Below, in pieces: positions 60,214-64,000 of a stretch of 64,000 bases of DNA. The position numbers were made by a program, and so were the translations under genes. The DNA lies in the NCBI GenBank assembly GCA_051027215.1, contig JBPCXR010000046.1, positions 26,943 through 90,942 of the forward strand, in the 5' to 3' direction. The stretch comes from CALHVX01 sp051027215 (GTDB taxonomy: Bacteria > Pseudomonadota > Gammaproteobacteria > Pseudomonadales > Azotimanducaceae). The notes under the pieces are model-generated. The model was not told the DNA's origin and ran no database searches. It saw only the letters and a program-made list of their open reading frames with translations. How positions within the stretch are numbered: the stretch's first letter is position 1; the number at the start of each line of letters is the position of its first letter.

Positions 60214-61070
60214 CCGCCGGCTTTTCGCGGCTTAACGTAACCCGCTGTCGGCGTGGCAAAGTGAGTGCCGATGATCAGCACGTCGCTGTCAGCATATTTG
60301 TGCAGCAGCGATTCACGCGTAGCGCGGCCCTGGTTGGCGTCGTAATCCGCACTGCTGCACCAGTCAGTTCGGGACATCTGACAAGGGTGGTGAATGCAAT
60401 CGCCGGTGATGAGCGCCTCCGCACCCTGGGAGCGAATGTGCACGCTGACATGGCCTGGCGTATGCCCAGGTGTGGGTTCCAAGCAAACCTCAGCGCAAAC
60501 TTCGTGTGTCTCAGTCACTAGATCGACCATGCCCGCATCGACCACCGGTCGCACGGAATCGGCAATTACAGGCCCATACACAGCTTCGTCCTCAGCCGCG
60601 TCCCAGTAGCGCCATTCCTGCTCAGCAAACAGGTAGCGCGCATTGTTGAAGGTGGGCAACCACTCGCCGTCCACCCACATCGTGTTCCAACCCACATGAT
60701 CCACGTGCAGGTGTGTGCACATCACCGTGTCAATGGACTCCCGGGGGTAGCCTGCGGCGGCAATATCACTCAAAAACGCGGTTTGCAGGTTGTTCCAGTT
60801 CGGGATATTGCGCTCCTTGTCATTGCCGATGCAGGTATCCACCATGATCTTACGCGCGCCAGTATCGATGATCAGCGCGTGCACACTCATGATCAGCTCA
60901 CCGTCCTCGGTCATGAAGTGCGGCGCCATCCAGTCGAAGTCACGGCAGGCTTGTGCTGTTGCGTCTGGCAGGATGAAGCGACTGCCGCCTGCCATCTCCA
61001 TTTCCACCACCCGGGTGACTTTAACGTCGCCTACCTGCCAGCTCTGCGTAAAACCCGATGCCACGGTCAT
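60189..61070 (-). CDS. Metallo-beta-lactamase-fold hydrolase
   Basis: A 293-residue MBL-fold protein: VHALIIDTGARKIMVDTCIGND, the metal motif THLHVDHVGWN, EPTPGHTPGHVSVHI and ITGDCIHHPCQ, with a late GTHF. It resembles the N-acyl-homoserine-lactonase-like/quorum-quenching-like MBL group, but the actual substrate is not predictable. It is divergent from the acyl-CoA synthetase gene and convergent with the small membrane protein. Confidence 0.88.
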   Translation of the reverse strand: MTVASGFTQSWQVGDVKVTRVVEMEMAGGSRFILPDATAQACRDFDWMAPHFMTEDGELIMSVHALIIDTGARKIMVDTCIGNDKERNIPNWNNLQTAFLSDIAAAGYPRESIDTVMCTHLHVDHVGWNTMWVDGEWLPTFNNARYLFAEQEWRYWDAAEDEAVYGPVIADSVRPVVDAGMVDLVTETHEVCAEVCLEPTPGHTPGHVSVHIRSQGAEALITGDCIHHPCQMSRTDWCSSADYDANQGRATRESLLHKYADSDVLIIGTHFATPTAGYVKPRKAGGYWLECDS

Positions 61071-61232
61071 GACCGCCCTCCTACCCTATTGTTGCTCTGC
61101 CGTGCCGCACGGAGATTCGAACAGCAGATAATACTCAGGGTATCGTCTACCGCGCCACTGGCTAGGCCGCTTGCCGCCATCCACCCCCCTCGCTATGGTC
61201 CGGGACCTGTTAACTATTTGAGCGCACTCTCC

Positions 61233-63041
61233 ATGGGCATTCGCGACATCGTCTCTACTCTGGCCAACGTGCCCACCTTGTTGGCGCTAAAAAGGGCCAT
61301 GAAACCGGCACCTCTGGATAGCTGCGATTCACTTGCGGCTCAGCTGCAGGCCAACGCCCGCAAGTTCGGCAACCGCAATGCCGTGGTCTTCGAAGGTCAA
61401 GAAGTCAGTTGGGCAGAGCTCAATGCATTGAGCAATCGCTATGCCCATGCCTTAAAAACTCAAGGGGTAACGCTGAACGATACCGTCAGCGTGTTCATGG
61501 AAAATCGAATCGAGTTTCTCGCAGCGCTATTCGCTTTGAACAAACTCGGAGCAGTCGCAGCACTCATCAACACCAATTTAAGCGGCAGGCCCCTGAATCA
61601 CTGCATCAGCGTAACCGAATCCAGCAAGTGCATCTTTGGTGCAGAGCTGATCGAAAATCTTGCCCCAGCGCGAGCCGATTTGGCGTTGCAAGAGGGCCAA
61701 GATTACCTGTTCGTACCTGACGGTGAAAACTCGAGTTGCCCAAGCTGGGCTCAGAACCTGGCTCAACTGAGCAACTCCGAAAGTGAGCAGAACCTGCCGG
61801 AAACTGAAGAAATCACCGTTGGACAAAACGCTCTCTACATATTTACCTCGGGAACCACCGGGTTACCCAAAGCCGCGGTGCTGAGCAATCGACGCTATCT
61901 CGCCGGCGGCAAAACCGCACACATAGCCGGCATACGTTCTAACGAAACCGACCGCCTTTACATCTGCCTACCGCTTTATCACGGCACGGGCTTGGCGGTG
62001 GGTGTAGGCACGGCGCTGTCATCGGGTGCCAGCATGTTCATTCGCCGTCGCTTCTCCGCCAGCAATTTCTTACCTGAAGTCCGCGAACATCAATGCACCG
62101 GTCTCATCTACATCGGTGAGATGTGCCGCTACCTGTGCAACTCTGAGGCAGGCGCAAACGACGCCGATAACCCGCTCCGGGCGGCTATGGGCAACGGCCT
62201 ACGCCCGGATATATGGCTGGACTTTAAACAGCGTTTTGGGATCAAGCGTATCTCCGAGTTCTATGCGGCGAGCGAAGGCAACGTGTCTTTCGCCAACATG
62301 ATGAACAAAGATCAAACCATTGGCATGACCACCAACACCATCGCCCTGGTTAAATACGATGTTGACGCTGAAGAGATCGTGCGAGACTCAGGCGGTAACG
62401 CCGTCGAGGTTGAACGCGGAGAACCGGGGCTTTTGCTAGCACAAATCAATCAGGTAGCCGTCTTCGAAGGATATACCGACCCCCAGGCTACGGAAAAAAA
62501 GATCGTCCGTAATCTACGCCAGGATGGCGATGCCTGGTTCAATACCGGCGATCTAATTCGCGAGATCGACGTCGGCTTTACCCTGGGTTATCCGCACTAT
62601 CAATTCGTCGACCGCCTGGGTGATACGTTCCGCTGGAAATCAGAGAACGTCTCAACCAATGAGGTCGGTGAGATCATTAACAGCTTCCCGCAAGTCCAAT
62701 TTTGCAATGTCTACGGGGTTGAGGTGCCTGGCGCCGATGGCCGGGCGGGCATGGCCGCCATCGTTCTGAACGAAGGCGAACGCGAGCTGGATCTAAGCGC
62801 GTTTAGCGCCTATGTCAAAGAACAACTGCCTGCCTACGCGGTTCCTGTTTTTCTAAGAGTACAACCGCAACTAGATGTGACCGGAACGTTCAAGTTGGTT
62901 AAGGGCGAGCTACGTAAACAAAGCTATGAGCTTGATCAGGTTGAAGATCCACTGTACGTGAGCCTCGCGGGCAACGCGGGCTATGAACCGCTCACCGCAG
63001 ACATCCTTGCCGACATCAAGCGCGGTCAGGTGCGACTCTAA
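61233..63041 (+). CDS. Long-chain/very-long-chain acyl-CoA synthetase (FATP type)
   Basis: A 602-residue AMP-forming ligase of the FATP/FadD6 type. The ATP-binding stretch is YIFTSGTTGLPKAAVLSN; EFYAASEGN, YQFVDRLGDTFRWKSENVSTNEV and GTFKLVKGELRKQ complete the family pattern. It activates fatty or steroid-like acids with CoA, consistent with the many acyl-CoA dehydrogenases. The frame extends upstream to 60696, antisense to the MBL gene; I start at the ATG at 61233 (MGIRDIV). Confidence 0.92.
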   Translation: MGIRDIVSTLANVPTLLALKRAMKPAPLDSCDSLAAQLQANARKFGNRNAVVFEGQEVSWAELNALSNRYAHALKTQGVTLNDTVSVFMENRIEFLAALFALNKLGAVAALINTNLSGRPLNHCISVTESSKCIFGAELIENLAPARADLALQEGQDYLFVPDGENSSCPSWAQNLAQLSNSESEQNLPETEEITVGQNALYIFTSGTTGLPKAAVLSNRRYLAGGKTAHIAGIRSNETDRLYICLPLYHGTGLAVGVGTALSSGASMFIRRRFSASNFLPEVREHQCTGLIYIGEMCRYLCNSEAGANDADNPLRAAMGNGLRPDIWLDFKQRFGIKRISEFYAASEGNVSFANMMNKDQTIGMTTNTIALVKYDVDAEEIVRDSGGNAVEVERGEPGLLLAQINQVAVFEGYTDPQATEKKIVRNLRQDGDAWFNTGDLIREIDVGFTLGYPHYQFVDRLGDTFRWKSENVSTNEVGEIINSFPQVQFCNVYGVEVPGADGRAGMAAIVLNEGERELDLSAFSAYVKEQLPAYAVPVFLRVQPQLDVTGTFKLVKGELRKQSYELDQVEDPLYVSLAGNAGYEPLTADILADIKRGQVRL

Positions 63042-63073
63042 GTTCTGGCCACACCTATCGAGTCACCCGGCGC

Positions 63074-64000
63074 TTAGACACCGAACTGGGTCGCCGCCCA
63101 GAGCGTCAGACCTTCAGTAACGCTGGTAAAGTGATCGCTATCGAGCACCGGTAACGTGCCTAATAGTGATTGCACGCGGTCCCGCACAACTGGCGCTTGA
63201 GCCATACCGCCGGTCAGGTAAACCAGGTCGGCACGTTGAGCTGCTTGTTTGTTCACCAACGCGAGCGTCTGTTCGAGGCGCGTTAACAGCTTGCTGGCCG
63301 CACGGCTGAATTGCCCGCGATGGGTTTCCAGTTGCAAGCCAGGGTCAACAAAGTCCAAATCGAGCTTTGCCATATCGGTTTGAGATAGCTGAATCTTGGT
63401 CGTCTCAACCGCACGCAACAAGCGGTAACTGCCACGAGTCCGCTGTAGCTTTAGCAGCCTAGTCAGGCCCAGAGGTTGAAGACACTCTTGCTGCAACTCT
63501 TGCAACCGCTGAAGCGTCTGCTCACTATAAAAACGTGCTTGGGCGTTTACATCGTTGGTGGTGACCGCGTCCACTAGGTAGTGGTTGGGTACCGGCAAGC
63601 CTGAGCGCAAAGGAGCCTGCCAGCCGAGGTGGGGTACCACAGCGGCCAGCGCCAGGGCCTGGTCGTAGTCGTTGCCGCCAACACGTTCACCACTGTGGCC
63701 GCACATGTCCGGGCCGCGATCCTGCCGCAAGCGTCGTGCTGGTCCAACCTGTACCAGTGAACAATCGGTAGTGCCGCCGCCAACATCCACCACCAGAACG
63801 GTTTGATCGGTATTCAGCGATGCTTCGTATTCAAACGCTGCCGCCAGTGGCTCATAGAGAAAATCGACCCGGGCAAAGCCCGCCATGTGGGCCGCCGAGC
63901 GCAGCATGGCCAGCGCCTGATCGTTTTCTACTGATCCGGCCGGGCCCTGAAAATTGACCGGCCGACCAATGATTGCGGAGCCAATGGGAGCACCCAATGC
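63074..64000 (-). CDS. yegD: HSP70-like YegD-type protein (cut by window end)
   Basis: An actin/HSP70-fold protein lacking its N-terminus in this window. The visible part has IIGRPVNFQGP, ARVDFLYEPLAAAFEYEA, the phosphate-binding VVDVGGGTTDCSLVQ, GERVGGNDYDQALA and YLTGGMAQAPVVRD. This matches YegD-like proteins, HSP70 relatives that lack most of the substrate-binding domain. The first phosphate-binding segment is expected just beyond 64000. The role is unknown. Confidence 0.87.
   Translation of the reverse strand, partial: ALGAPIGSAIIGRPVNFQGPAGSVENDQALAMLRSAAHMAGFARVDFLYEPLAAAFEYEASLNTDQTVLVVDVGGGTTDCSLVQVGPARRLRQDRGPDMCGHSGERVGGNDYDQALALAAVVPHLGWQAPLRSGLPVPNHYLVDAVTTNDVNAQARFYSEQTLQRLQELQQECLQPLGLTRLLKLQRTRGSYRLLRAVETTKIQLSQTDMAKLDLDFVDPGLQLETHRGQFSRAASKLLTRLEQTLALVNKQAAQRADLVYLTGGMAQAPVVRDRVQSLLGTLPVLDSDHFTSVTEGLTLWAATQFGV

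Noticed and set aside
60696..61232. N-terminal extension of the acyl-CoA synthetase frame
   Set aside because: It is antisense to the MBL-fold gene, shows no family resemblance, and a good ATG with a typical FATP N-terminus exists at 61233.

Overview
This 64 kb window looks like part of the chromosome of a free-living, GC-rich, aerobic gammaproteobacterium, probably an uncultured marine or aquatic heterotroph. The evidence is the proteobacterial housekeeping content (GlnS, TesB, Glk, MlaA/MlaC, the YdbH-YnbE-YdbL set), many acyl-CoA and lipid genes, TRAP transport and a PAS-GGDEF-EAL protein. Genes are very tightly packed, with many ATGA start/stop overlaps and overlapping convergent ends. 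I see no insertion sequence, phage, CRISPR, rRNA or tRNA. I also recognise no classical DNA-binding transcription factor in the whole window.

Layout. 1-9.0 kb: the 5' part of glnS, a transglutaminase-like membrane-anchored protein, tesB, a heterodimeric ABC exporter and a translationally coupled acyl-CoA dehydrogenase pair. 9.1-13.8 kb: a small unknown protein, YjbQ and a 1232-residue PAS/GGDEF/EAL protein. 13.8-23.5 kb: a nine-gene leftward operon encoding a CHAD-like protein, a periplasmic redoxin with an in-frame UGA, a TatT-type TRAP transporter (TatT, DctP, DctQ, DctM), and MlaC, MlaA and an HpnN-like RND protein. The UGA stands at the position of the active-site Cys (UPFC) and is followed by a perfect 8-bp hairpin at the right distance for a bacterial SECIS, so I call this gene a selenoprotein. 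The operon appears to join a periplasmic hydrophobic-ligand TRAP system to intermembrane lipid traffic.

23.6-41.1 kb: enoyl-CoA hydratase and glucokinase, then a coenzyme F420 locus. It holds two luciferase-like (LLM) oxidoreductases, NADPH:F420 reductase, CofE, CofD, CofC, a PPOX-type flavin/F420 protein and, 8 kb further on, FbiC (CofG-CofH fusion). Between them lie SnoaL-like, EthD-like, MFS, PQQ/heme quinoprotein, P450, ThuA and MAPEG genes. F420 is uncommon in Gammaproteobacteria; the gene set suggests that this organism makes F420 and uses it in a biotransformation pathway whose substrate cannot be read from the sequence.

41.1-64 kb: two fatty-acid desaturases, a secreted M20 peptidase, an HSL-like esterase, the YdbL-YnbE-YdbH intermembrane phospholipid system, UspA, an MFS transporter, two divergent mirror-image pairs of Gfo/Idh/MocA dehydrogenase plus sugar-phosphate isomerase/epimerase, a zinc-ribbon/SRPBCC pair, a second PPOX protein, an acyl-CoA dehydrogenase, two metallo-beta-lactamase-fold hydrolases, a FATP-type acyl-CoA synthetase, and an HSP70-like protein cut by the window end. 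Short tandem repeats of 11-15 bp in 3-4 copies occur at four gene boundaries. A promoter-like TATAAT followed by three hairpins near 42.6 kb is a candidate small RNA.
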